Origin: an uncultured Bacillota bacterium | GTDB taxonomy: Bacteria; Bacillota; Clostridia; Lachnospirales; Lachnospiraceae | Reading direction: 5' to 3' | DNA: 24,198 bases | Assembly: GCA_958352855.1 (NCBI GenBank) | Contig: CATWQE010000038.1 | Location: 1 to 24,198 of the forward strand | Shown: one piece after another, positions 7,756-13,891 of the stretch | Layout: the number at the start of each line of letters is the position of its first letter | Numbering within the stretch: position 1 is the stretch's first letter | Translations under genes and position numbers: made by a program | The notes under the pieces: generated by a model | Seen by the model: the letters and a program-made list of their open reading frames with translations, nothing else | Told to the model about the DNA's origin: nothing | Databases searched by the model: none

Positions 7756-8669
7756 TTCTTTTCCAGATATGCCACAATATTGGCATATACCTGTATTTTT
7801 TCTTTCTCATTTAAAATTTCATGGCGCATACCCGGATAGCGTTTCCCTGTTACCTGTTTGTATCCTGCCTGTTTTAAAAACTGCAGCTCTTTTACAAACT
7901 GCCTTCCGTTTCCGGCGCAGGGGTCCTCCTCTCCTGCCAGAAATAGCACCGGTAATCCTGGGTTTTGAAGTTTCCAGCCTTTTTTCTCATAAGCGTGTTT
8001 CATAAGCAGGAATAATCCCTCAAACCCGTCTGTTGTAAATGGAAATCCACACAGTTTTGAAGCATCATATGCATCCACCACAGCTTTATCTGCTGCAATC
8101 CAGGAGGTTTTATGCTTTTCTTCTGGAAATTTTGCTGCAAAACCGCCAAACGCCAGTGCGTCAATTTCTCTGCTCTTATAAGTACCGCCTTTTATCCTCT
8201 TTTGTAGTCTGGCAAAGGCAAGCCCCAGATCTACTGCCGGATTTTTGCAGGGAGGTCCTGTAAGCACCAGCTTATCCAGCTCATAATCATAGGTTTTCAG
8301 ATACACCCTTGCCGCCAGGGATCCCATACTGTGTCCCAGCATATAAAATTCTTTCTGAGGAAATGTTTCCTTTGCCCATTTTGTTACCTGATGCAGATCT
8401 TCGACAACAGCCAGATCCTTCCCTTCATAAAAATATCCCAGATCTTCCGGTTTTCTCACGCTTTCCCCATGTCCCCTGTGATCATGAATCACAGCAGCAT
8501 ATCCATGCTCTGTGAGATATTCCATAAAGGGCAGATACCGTTCCTTATGTTCCGCCATTCCATGGGAAATCTGCACCACACCTTTGCACTCTCCATCAGG
8601 TTTTACAGAAAGGACAGATAAGCCAAGACCATCATACTCTGAGCAAAGCACCGTCTTATCCATTCTCAT
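7752..8669 (-). CDS. Alpha/beta hydrolase, monoacylglycerol-lipase-like (serine aminopeptidase S33 fold)
   Basis: A 305-residue cytosolic alpha/beta hydrolase similar to lysophospholipases and monoacylglycerol lipases. The oxyanion-hole motif SHGMAEH (35-41) precedes the nucleophile elbow GHSMGS with Ser114. The acid is probably Asp249 (AGEEDP) and the base His283 (GMRHE). A helical cap lies between about 150 and 225. There is no signal peptide. The ATG is 8 bases after GGAGAGGAGA; another ATG sits just upstream in another frame and opens a three-codon reading frame, so a little leader translation is possible. The gene is 17 bases after the NuoE-like gene and overlaps birA by 4 bases. The substrate is unknown; the operon context does not reveal it. 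Confidence 0.85.
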   Translation of the reverse strand: MRMDKTVLCSEYDGLGLSVLSVKPDGECKGVVQISHGMAEHKERYLPFMEYLTEHGYAAVIHDHRGHGESVRKPEDLGYFYEGKDLAVVEDLHQVTKWAKETFPQKEFYMLGHSMGSLAARVYLKTYDYELDKLVLTGPPCKNPAVDLGLAFARLQKRIKGGTYKSREIDALAFGGFAAKFPEEKHKTSWIAADKAVVDAYDASKLCGFPFTTDGFEGLFLLMKHAYEKKGWKLQNPGLPVLFLAGEEDPCAGNGRQFVKELQFLKQAGYKQVTGKRYPGMRHEILNEKEKIQVYANIVAYLEKK

Positions 8670-8686
8670 AAAGCCATTCTCCTCTC

Positions 8687-9154
8687 CTATAGTTTTCTCA
8701 CAATTTCTATTGCCTTTTCTACCGTAAGTCCTGAATACAGCTTCCCATCCACCAGCATATTAGGAGAGGTTTTACACTGCTTCAGGCAATTTCTGGTAAC
8801 AACATGAACCTTTTTGTTTGCTGACATTCCATCTTTTCCAATCTTCAATTCCCGTTTTACTGCTTCTATAATTTCGGGACCACCCTTACATCCGCATCTG
8901 GCTCCGGAACAAAGCACCATTTCGTGGGCATAATCCGCTCCTTTCAGACTTGGATAACGCTGAATAATACAGGTCAGTACCGTTGTTTTAATGCCGATTT
9001 TTTCTGCCGCTATTTCCTGGGCTTCTCTTGGAATATAGCCTTCCACTTCCTGAATTTCCCTTAACATTGCCACCAGGTTTTCCTGTTCTTTTGGATTTCT
9101 TTCTCCTGCATAGTATTCAATAATTTCTTCCACTTTTTCTATCTCTTTAATCAT
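8687..9154 (-). CDS. NuoE/HydC-like thioredoxin-fold [2Fe-2S] protein
   Basis: A 155-residue protein with the layout of the 24-kDa subunit of complex I (NuoE) and of the HydC/HydA-associated subunits of bifurcating hydrogenases. It has a helical N-terminal part (LREIQEVEGYIP, then a helix ending IIQRYPSL) and a thioredoxin-like domain with the 2Fe-2S ligands Cys82-x4-Cys87 and Cys123-x3-Cys127. An extra Cys89 lies next to the second ligand. The start at 9154 follows GGGAGG by a few bases; an 18-residue upstream extension would overlap niaR and lacks a site. It begins 13 bases after niaR. No NuoF-like flavin subunit or hydrogenase follows, so the partner must be elsewhere or the protein acts as a free electron carrier. 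Confidence 0.85.
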   Translation of the reverse strand: MIKEIEKVEEIIEYYAGERNPKEQENLVAMLREIQEVEGYIPREAQEIAAEKIGIKTTVLTCIIQRYPSLKGADYAHEMVLCSGARCGCKGGPEIIEAVKRELKIGKDGMSANKKVHVVTRNCLKQCKTSPNMLVDGKLYSGLTVEKAIEIVRKL

Positions 9155-9167
9155 AAAACCTCCCTGT

Positions 9168-9674
9168 CTACTTTTCAAAAATTCCCATTTTTTTGAAAGT
9201 CTCTTCAATCATATCCAATATTTCTTCACTTTCCGCACAAATTTTATGACAATGATGTCCTGATGTGAGATTGGTCAGGGGTTTTGACCTGCCACTTTGA
9301 ATATCTTCCAAAAACTGTTGTACCTGTCTTCTGGAACGAATATTCAAAGGCGCTCTCAGCTCTCCGTACACCTGATGCTGCACTGCCACATCCAGCACCA
9401 CACCCCCAAGATCCACCACTGCATTCAGTTCCTCTTCTATCTGCTCCCCATTATGGCACACCCAGAAAATCCTCTCCACACTTTTGGGATGATTCATCAG
9501 ATATCCTCTGTTGGTAGAAAGAATTTCCCAGTCTTTTGCTCTTAACAGGGCAATATCCTGCACAATCACCTGACGGCTCACCTGAAACCGCTTTGCCAGA
9601 GCCGCCCCCGAAACAGGGATTTTGCTATTTGCAATATATTCTAAAATCTCTTTTCTTCGCATCTCTCCAAGCAT
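9168..9674 (-). CDS. niaR: NAD-biosynthesis repressor NiaR (3H domain)
   Basis: A 168-residue transcription factor with an N-terminal HTH_11 winged helix (about 6-60, with SRQVIVQDIALLR as recognition helix) and a C-terminal 3H domain. In Firmicutes and Thermotoga, NiaR senses nicotinic acid and represses NAD synthesis or niacin uptake genes. The metal site is visible: His74 (VCHNGE), a glutamate near 80-82, and the His-rich GHHCHKI at 139-145, matching the pattern His-Glu-His-x-His of the T. maritima protein. ATG 9674 follows AAAGGAGGG. A hairpin terminator lies only about 30 bases upstream. The gene leads a four-gene unit with a NuoE-like protein, a hydrolase and birA; the usual NiaR targets are not in this window. 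Confidence 0.92.
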   Translation of the reverse strand: MLGEMRRKEILEYIANSKIPVSGAALAKRFQVSRQVIVQDIALLRAKDWEILSTNRGYLMNHPKSVERIFWVCHNGEQIEEELNAVVDLGGVVLDVAVQHQVYGELRAPLNIRSRRQVQQFLEDIQSGRSKPLTNLTSGHHCHKICAESEEILDMIEETFKKMGIFEK

Positions 9675-9703
9675 TTTATCCCTCCTTTCTCACAACGTTA
9701 TGG

Positions 9704-9750
9704 AAAAAAAGCCGCCACACTAAGCCTAATTTGCTTAATGCCGCAGCCCT
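9704..9750 (-). terminator. Terminator between the ferredoxin gene and niaR
   Basis: On the minus strand a long stem (roughly 14 pairs with small bulges, arms about 9711-9727 and 9733-9750) is followed by seven T residues at 9704-9710. It lies 25 bases after the ferredoxin stop and 30 bases before the niaR ATG, so niaR transcription depends on read-through or on a promoter hidden in the hairpin. Confidence 0.8.
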
Positions 9751-9774
9751 TTTTCTAATGCTTCTTAATTATGC

Positions 9775-10161
9775 TTATGCCTCTACAACTTCCAGAACAT
9801 CTGCAGGACAGGCTTTTGCACAAATACCACATGCAATACATTTTGTGGAAACCGGTGAGTCTTCTGCCTTTACCATAACACCAAATGGACAGGCTTCCAC
9901 ACATTTACCGCATCCTGTACATTTTTTCTTATTAATCATGTAAACGCCCTTTGCATTCTGTGTAATAGCGCCTTCTGGACAGGCCTGGGCACATTTGCCA
10001 CACTGAACACAAACCATAGGTTTTGCATCACCCTTTTTTTCAACAATCTGAATACAGGATTTGTCCGGATCAAATTCTTTATAAAAACTTGTAGAACAAG
10101 CTCTTACACACTCCAGACATGCCATACATTTTGCGCCTTTAACCACTTTTAATTTTTTCAT
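9775..10161 (-). CDS. Ferredoxin-type protein with four [4Fe-4S] cysteine motifs
   Basis: A 128-residue iron-sulfur protein built almost only of cluster motifs. Four consecutive C-x2-C-x2-C-x3-C sets begin CMACLEC, CVQCGKC, CTGCGKC and CIACGIC. Such four-motif proteins belong to the DmsB/HycB/CooF-like electron-transfer group and usually pass electrons between an oxidoreductase and a partner. There is no signal peptide. The start at 10161 is supported by CGGAGGATATGT just upstream; the 27 residues that could be added upstream cover the leader hairpin. It is monocistronic, with a promoter 72 bases upstream and a strong terminator downstream. The partner enzyme is not in the window. Confidence 0.88.
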   Translation of the reverse strand: MKKLKVVKGAKCMACLECVRACSTSFYKEFDPDKSCIQIVEKKGDAKPMVCVQCGKCAQACPEGAITQNAKGVYMINKKKCTGCGKCVEACPFGVMVKAEDSPVSTKCIACGICAKACPADVLEVVEA

Positions 10162-10194
10162 TACATATCCTCCGCTTTTGTTCATAATCATTTT

Positions 10195-10215
10195 ATGCTT
10201 ACAGCCCATAAGCAT
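10195..10215 (-). other. Hairpin in the 5' leader of the ferredoxin mRNA
   Basis: A perfect 7-bp stem, ATGCTTA with TAAGCAT, and a 7-base loop lie between the promoter and the ribosome site of the ferredoxin gene. No T-run follows, so it is not a terminator; it may stabilise the mRNA or bind a regulator. Confidence 0.45.
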
Positions 10216-10232
10216 CCTGCTATCACTTGGTA

Positions 10233-10261
10233 ATTTTACCATCTTATACGGAAATTCTCAA
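10233..10261 (-). promoter_or_regulatory. Promoter of the ferredoxin gene
   Basis: TTGAGA (10256-10261) and TAAAAT (10233-10238) on the minus strand, spaced 17 bases, each match five of six consensus bases. It lies between darA and the ferredoxin gene. Confidence 0.75.
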
Positions 10262-10301
10262 GGAATATTTTCCTTCCTGCCGGGAATATCCAAAGACTTT
10301 T

Positions 10302-10640
10302 TTATAATTTCAGGAATTGTTCCACATTTACAATAAATACGGTAGCTCCTCCTACATCAATGGTGACAGGAGGCGCTGCATAGCCAAGAACAGGACCCTT
10401 GCTTCCTGCGGAATAGGTAGGATTAATCATAACTTCTTTTCTTCTGGCACATTCTTCTTTAATAATCTGAAGAACCATATCAACCTTCTCATCTTCCGTA
10501 CCAATCATCAAGGTCGCATTTCCCTTTCGTAGAAATCCGCCTGTACTGGAAAGCTTTGTAACGCTGATTTTTTCTTTGGTCAGTCTCTCAATGACAAATC
10601 CCTCATCTTCTTTTCTTACAATGGCAAAAATCATTTTCAT
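10302..10640 (-). CDS. darA: Cyclic-di-AMP receptor protein DarA (YaaQ, PII-like)
   Basis: A 112-residue PII-like cytosolic protein of the DarA/PstA (YaaQ) family. These trimers bind c-di-AMP between subunits and are thought to signal cell-wall, potassium or osmotic status to partners that are still poorly known. The family pattern is well kept: an N-terminal MKMIFAIV strand, the SSTGGFLRKGNATLMIG segment (about 31-47, ligand contacts), and the C-terminal GYAAPPVTIDVGGATVFI strand. ATG 10640 follows AGGAGG by 10 bases; a second ATG two codons later is possible. It has its own extended -10 promoter and is probably transcribed alone. No convincing terminator was found between it and the ferredoxin promoter. 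Confidence 0.95.
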   Translation of the reverse strand: MKMIFAIVRKEDEGFVIERLTKEKISVTKLSSTGGFLRKGNATLMIGTEDEKVDMVLQIIKEECARRKEVMINPTYSAGSKGPVLGYAAPPVTIDVGGATVFIVNVEQFLKL

Positions 10641-10681
10641 AATCTTATTTCCTCCTTTTCTTGCAGGAATTGTTTTGAGTC

Positions 10682-10710
10682 ATTATACCACACATATGGA
10701 ATTTTTCCAA
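10682..10710 (-). promoter_or_regulatory. Promoter of darA, extended -10
   Basis: TTGGAA (10705-10710) and a perfect TATAAT (10682-10687) on the minus strand, spaced 17 bases, with TG one base before the -10 box. Transcription would start about 35-40 bases before the darA start codon. Confidence 0.85.
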
Positions 10711-10730
10711 CATTTAAAACAAAACCACGT

Positions 10731-10767
10731 AAAAAGCCGGTGCAATCTCTTTCTCAAATTGCACCGG
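10731..10767 (-). terminator. Terminator downstream of tRNA-Gly
   Basis: A perfect 10-bp GC-rich stem CCGGTGCAAT/ATTGCACCGG (arms 10737-10746 and 10758-10767) with an 11-base loop is followed by five T residues on the minus strand. On the plus strand TTTCTTTC follows, but no plus-strand gene needs it. Confidence 0.9.
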
Positions 10768-10788
10768 TTTCTTTCTGGAAATAAAAAA

Positions 10789-10861
10789 AGCGCGAGACGG
10801 GACTCGAACCCGCGGCCTCGACCTTGGCAAGGTCGCGCTCCACCAACTGAGCCACTCGCGC
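10789..10861 (-). tRNA. tRNA-Gly (anticodon GCC)
   Basis: On the minus strand the 73-base sequence folds as a full cloverleaf: acceptor GCGCGAG/CTCGCGC, D-arm with GCTC and AGTTGGT, anticodon stem CGACC/GGTCG with loop TTGCCAA, and T-arm with GGTTCGAGTCC. The anticodon is GCC. The discriminator is T (U73), as usual for bacterial tRNA-Gly. CCA is not encoded; a T-run starts immediately, so CCA must be added after processing. Confidence 0.97.
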
Positions 10862-10889
10862 ATATTGTGTTCTCTCAAACACAAGTGAT

Positions 10890-10918
10890 ACTATACTATA
10901 AACTTTCTTACTTGTCAA
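10890..10918 (-). promoter_or_regulatory. Promoter of tRNA-Gly
   Basis: Minus-strand TTGACA (10913-10918) and TATAGT (10890-10895) with a 17-base spacer, about 30 bases upstream of the mature tRNA. A second TATAGT overlaps at 10895-10900 but would leave only a 12-base spacer. Confidence 0.88.
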
Positions 10919-10952
10919 CACTATTTTTCATTTTTTCAACAATTTTTTTCAG

Positions 10953-10989
10953 CAAAAAGGGAATTCGCACATGCTCCCTTCCCTTTTTG
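10953..10989 (-). terminator. Terminator of the nitroreductase gene
   Basis: AAAAAGGGAA (10954-10963) pairs perfectly with TTCCCTTTTT (10979-10988), closed by an extra C-G pair, with a 15-base loop. The 3' arm supplies the T-run on the minus strand. It directly follows the nitroreductase stop. Confidence 0.8.
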
Positions 10990-11754
10990 TCAGGTTCTAA
11001 GAATCGCGCTTAATACATACTGGTTATTCGGAAAGTTCTTATGGGTAATATCCTCCAGACGAATCAAATCCACATCCAGCCATAACTCCTCTGCCACCAC
11101 CATAAGATGGGAAAACATAATACCAAAATTCATTTCTTCATATCGTCCCAGATGATTCATATTGTGTTTCTTTGCAAAAACATGAATACGATTATCATAA
11201 ACTACAAACCTCCAGGGCTGACTGTTAAAACTGGACGGCGCCAGACGCGCTGCTTCCAAAAGCTGTTTCATCCATTGTCTCGGCACTTCTTTATAGACGC
11301 ACAAATCCTTCAATTCCATACGTCTTGCCTCCACTGCTTTTCTGGTATAGGAACCCTTTGCCTTTCCAAAGGCCATGGTAATCATAAACTTCAGATTTCC
11401 TCTATGAGGATTTCCAAATCTGGGCTTTACATTACCTAAAAAGCAGGTTCCAATGCCCCTGGTACACAAAAACAGTCCCAGTTGTTCCATAATATACCCT
11501 GCATTCATCTGAGCTAAATCCTTCTCTTCTGAATAAAACACCAGATAGTATGGCGCCTTTACTCCAAAAAGATGCATCATTTTATTTTTTCCATCTGTAT
11601 TGTCAATAATCGAAATGTCTGTACGGATTCCCGGATTCAAACCTTCAATCTGAGAATAAAAATCCCGAATTTCCTGAAGGAGCTCACTGCTGACCGGCTC
11701 CATCTCATAATTACGCACAGATTTTCTTAAAAAAATCGCTTCATATAAATTCAT
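10990..11754 (-). CDS. Nitroreductase family protein (TM1586-like, two-domain)
   Basis: A 254-residue flavoprotein of the nitroreductase superfamily. The N-terminus shows the classical FLRKSVRNY FMN-phosphate-binding segment (8-16). A second family segment, AARLAPSSFNSQPWRFVVY (about 168-186), is the loop that packs over the flavin. The protein is longer than the 180-200 residues of simple NfsB-type enzymes and resembles the TM1586-like group, in which two half-domains fuse. Members reduce nitro compounds, quinones or flavins with NAD(P)H. The substrate is not evident. ATG 11754 follows AAAGGTG. It is monocistronic, with its own promoter, a leader of about 95 bases and a terminator. Confidence 0.85.
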   Translation of the reverse strand: MNLYEAIFLRKSVRNYEMEPVSSELLQEIRDFYSQIEGLNPGIRTDISIIDNTDGKNKMMHLFGVKAPYYLVFYSEEKDLAQMNAGYIMEQLGLFLCTRGIGTCFLGNVKPRFGNPHRGNLKFMITMAFGKAKGSYTRKAVEARRMELKDLCVYKEVPRQWMKQLLEAARLAPSSFNSQPWRFVVYDNRIHVFAKKHNMNHLGRYEEMNFGIMFSHLMVVAEELWLDVDLIRLEDITHKNFPNNQYVLSAILRT

Positions 11755-11854
11755 ATTTTCACCTTTTATTCTCTTTGTAATAGTCTGTTAAGAGTCTGGC
11801 ATACCTGCAGATTGTTCCCCACTTCTGACTCTCACAAGCCTATATTTTAACTTC

Positions 11855-11882
11855 ATTGTAACATAGAATTTTTGAATTGCAA
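11855..11882 (-). promoter_or_regulatory. Promoter of the nitroreductase gene
   Basis: Minus-strand TTGCAA (11877-11882) and TACAAT (11855-11860, five of six matches) with a 16-base spacer. It is back to back with the GntR promoter; the two start regions are about 70 bases apart. Confidence 0.6.
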
Positions 11883-11904
11883 TGTTTATTTTCTAAAATT
11901 TCTA

Positions 11905-11933
11905 TTGACAAATTTCTCCTTTTATTGTATGTT
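11905..11933 (+). promoter_or_regulatory. Promoter of the GntR-ABC operon
   Basis: A perfect TTGACA (11905-11910) and TATGTT (11928-11933) with a 17-base spacer. The -10 box lies inside the left arm of the inverted repeat at 11926-11969, the position expected for an auto-repressor site. Confidence 0.8.
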
Positions 11934-11969
11934 TGTATTAATCAAGTAGTGCAATAATACAATCATACA
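11926..11969. promoter_or_regulatory. Inverted-repeat operator, probable GntR/YtrA autoregulation site
   Basis: TGTATGTTTGTATT (11926-11939) and AATACAATCATACA (11956-11969) form an inverted repeat with 13 of 14 positions matching, separated by 16 bases. It overlaps the -10 box and ends just before the ribosome site of the GntR-family gene. YtrA-type repressors are known to bind inverted repeats in their own promoters, so this is the likely operator. Confidence 0.7.
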
Positions 11970-11985
11970 GCAGGAGGTGCATGAC

Positions 11986-12360
11986 ATGTCATGGAATTTA
12001 AATTCTGAGCGTCCTATTTATGCTCAGATTATGGAGCGGATTACACTGGACATTGTTTCCGGAATCTATCCCCCAGGCGCAAGACTCCCTTCTGTACGGG
12101 ATCTGGCACAGGATGCCGGAGTAAATCCCAACACAATGCAGAAGGCTCTTTCTGAATTGGAACGCACAGGCCTTGTAATCAGCCAGCGGACCAGCGGACG
12201 TTTTATTACGGAGGATTTAACTATGGTAGAAAAAGTAAAGCAGAATCTGGCATCTATGCAGATTCGTGAATTTTTAGAAAAAATGGAACATATTGGTTTT
12301 ACAAAAGAAACTATTATTCAACTTATTGAGCAAATCGAAACAGAGGAGGAAGCATCATGA
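11986..12360 (+). CDS. GntR-family transcriptional regulator, YtrA subfamily
   Basis: A 124-residue regulator with the short YtrA-type architecture: an N-terminal GntR winged helix and a short helical C-terminal dimerisation tail instead of a full effector domain. Diagnostic segments are RPIYAQIMERI, LPSVRDLAQDAGVNPNTMQKAL (helix-turn-helix, about 37-59) and TSGRFI at the wing. ATG 11986 lies 8 bases after AGGAGG; a GTG at 11977 falls inside that ribosome site and is unlikely. YtrA-type regulators repress ABC-exporter operons and are relieved by cell-envelope antibiotics in some species. The gene overlaps the ATPase gene (ATGA) and heads its operon. Confidence 0.93.
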   Translation: MSWNLNSERPIYAQIMERITLDIVSGIYPPGARLPSVRDLAQDAGVNPNTMQKALSELERTGLVISQRTSGRFITEDLTMVEKVKQNLASMQIREFLEKMEHIGFTKETIIQLIEQIETEEEAS

Positions 12361-13055
12361 CACCTATTTTAGAATGCCGCAATCTTACCAAACGCTATGG
12401 CAACAAGGTTGCTCTGGATCATATTCAGCTTTCCCTGGAGCGGGGAAAAATCATTGGTCTTCTTGGACCAAACGGCAGTGGCAAAACAACACTGATTAAA
12501 CTTCTCAACGGGCTTCTGGTTCCAACAGAAGGTCATATTCTTGTAAATGGCCTAAAGCCTGGTGTTGAAACAAAAAAAATCGTTTCCTATCTCCCTGAGC
12601 GGACCTATTTAAACTCCTGGATGAAGGTAAATGATATGATTGAGTATTTCTCAGACTTTTACGAAGATTTTGACCGAAGTCGTGCCTTTGATATGCTGAA
12701 ACGTCTGAACATCAATCCTTCAGACCGTCTTCGTACCATGTCCAAGGGTACAAAGGAAAAAGTACAGTTAATTCTGGTTATGAGCCGCAGAGCCAGTCTC
12801 TATTGTCTGGACGAACCCATTGCCGGAGTTGACCCGGCAGCCAGAGATTATATTCTCTCAACGATTTTAAACAATTATGATGAAAATGCTACTATCCTTA
12901 TTTCCACACATCTGATTTCTGATGTAGAAAATATACTGGATGACGTTGTTTTCATTCAAAACGGTCACATCCGCATGGTTGACAGCGTGGAAAACATCCG
13001 CTTCAATCAGGGTAAATCCGTTGATACATTATTTAGGGAGGTATTCAAATGTTAA
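12357..13055 (+). CDS. ABC transporter ATP-binding protein (YtrB-like)
   Basis: A 232-residue nucleotide-binding subunit of an ABC-2 type exporter. Walker A is GPNGSGKT (37-44), the signature is the unusual MSKGTKEKV (128-136, in place of LSGGQ), Walker B is LYCLDEP (148-154) with Glu153 as catalytic base, and the H-loop His is near 185. The lax signature is typical of YtrB and other peptide- or antibiotic-exporter ATPases of this subgroup. The start codon overlaps the GntR stop. The downstream permease overlaps the end by 7 bases and is interrupted, so the ATPase may lack an intact partner in this strain. Confidence 0.93.
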   Translation: MTPILECRNLTKRYGNKVALDHIQLSLERGKIIGLLGPNGSGKTTLIKLLNGLLVPTEGHILVNGLKPGVETKKIVSYLPERTYLNSWMKVNDMIEYFSDFYEDFDRSRAFDMLKRLNINPSDRLRTMSKGTKEKVQLILVMSRRASLYCLDEPIAGVDPAARDYILSTILNNYDENATILISTHLISDVENILDDVVFIQNGHIRMVDSVENIRFNQGKSVDTLFREVFKC

Positions 13056-13876
13056 AAAAATTATTGAAATATGACTGGAAATCTGTCTCCTTACTGCTGC
13101 TGATTCTCCATGGAATCCTGTTAGTTTATACTTTAATCGGACGCCTGGGTATTGCCTTTGGAATCTCCACCCCTGCTGATACTCTTGTCTCCTCTGTCAC
13201 CACTGTTTATGGCATTGCAGCAGGGCTTTATATCCTTGTATATGTACTCTTTATTTTTGCCATTGTAGTTGCTACTTATGTATATCTGGCAATCCGTTTT
13301 CAAAAAAATCTCTTTTCAGATGAAGGTTACCTCACCCACACCCTGCCAGTTTCACCTGCCAAGCTTATCTGGTCTAAAATGCTGGTTGCCTAGGCCTGGA
13401 TTGCCATTGATTTGGTGTGTGTTACAGCATCAGTGTTCCTTTTAGTTCTTTTTAAAGAAACTTCCGGACCTATTGGCGACTTATTTCATGAATTTATAGC
13501 TATTTTTACCGGAGGCTACGGAACGCAAAATCAGATTTTTACGATAATATTAATTCTGTCCATGCTTGCACAGCTTTTTGGATTTTATACCACCCTTGCG
13601 CTGTTTTCCATGTGCCTTGGAAGTTTATTTAAAACTCATAAAATTCTGGGTGCCATTGTTTCATTCTTTGGCATCAATATTGTATTTTCCCTGATTTCCA
13701 CCATTTTAATGTTCGTAGTACCTGCATGGTCTCCTGTTACTTATGAAACAAGTGCCCTGACTGGCTCTCAACAAAATGGATTATTCCTGTGTTATCTGGT
13801 TCTGTATCTGGTATGCTCTGTTATCTTCTTCCTGGGAAGCCGGTACATTTTGTCAAAGAAACTGAATCTGGAATAA
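13049..13876 (+). pseudogene. ABC-2 type permease interrupted by an in-frame TAG
   Basis: A reading frame of 276 codons encodes an ABC exporter membrane subunit with about six hydrophobic segments. It starts with ATG 7 bases before the ATPase end, after a GGGAGG site. At 13391-13393 the frame meets TAG, then continues in the same frame without another stop to TAA at 13874-13876. Both halves are hydrophobic and match one permease: the first has FSDEGYLTHTLPVSPAKLIWSK, a segment common in YtrC/D-like permeases, and the second resumes at AWIAIDLVCVTASVF. The second half has no good start or ribosome site. A CAG to TAG change is the simplest history. Alternatives are a sequencing error or suppressed readthrough. 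As written, only a 114-residue fragment is made. Confidence 0.8.
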
Positions 13877-13891
13877 AGGATATTGTCAGGC

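Noticed and set aside
10262..10301. Possible terminator after darA
   Set aside because: The complementary segments GGATATTCC and GGAAAATATTCC pair only imperfectly and no T-run follows.
10576..11013. 145-codon open frame on the plus strand
   Set aside because: It crosses the tRNA-Gly gene, its promoter and two terminators, so it cannot be a real gene.
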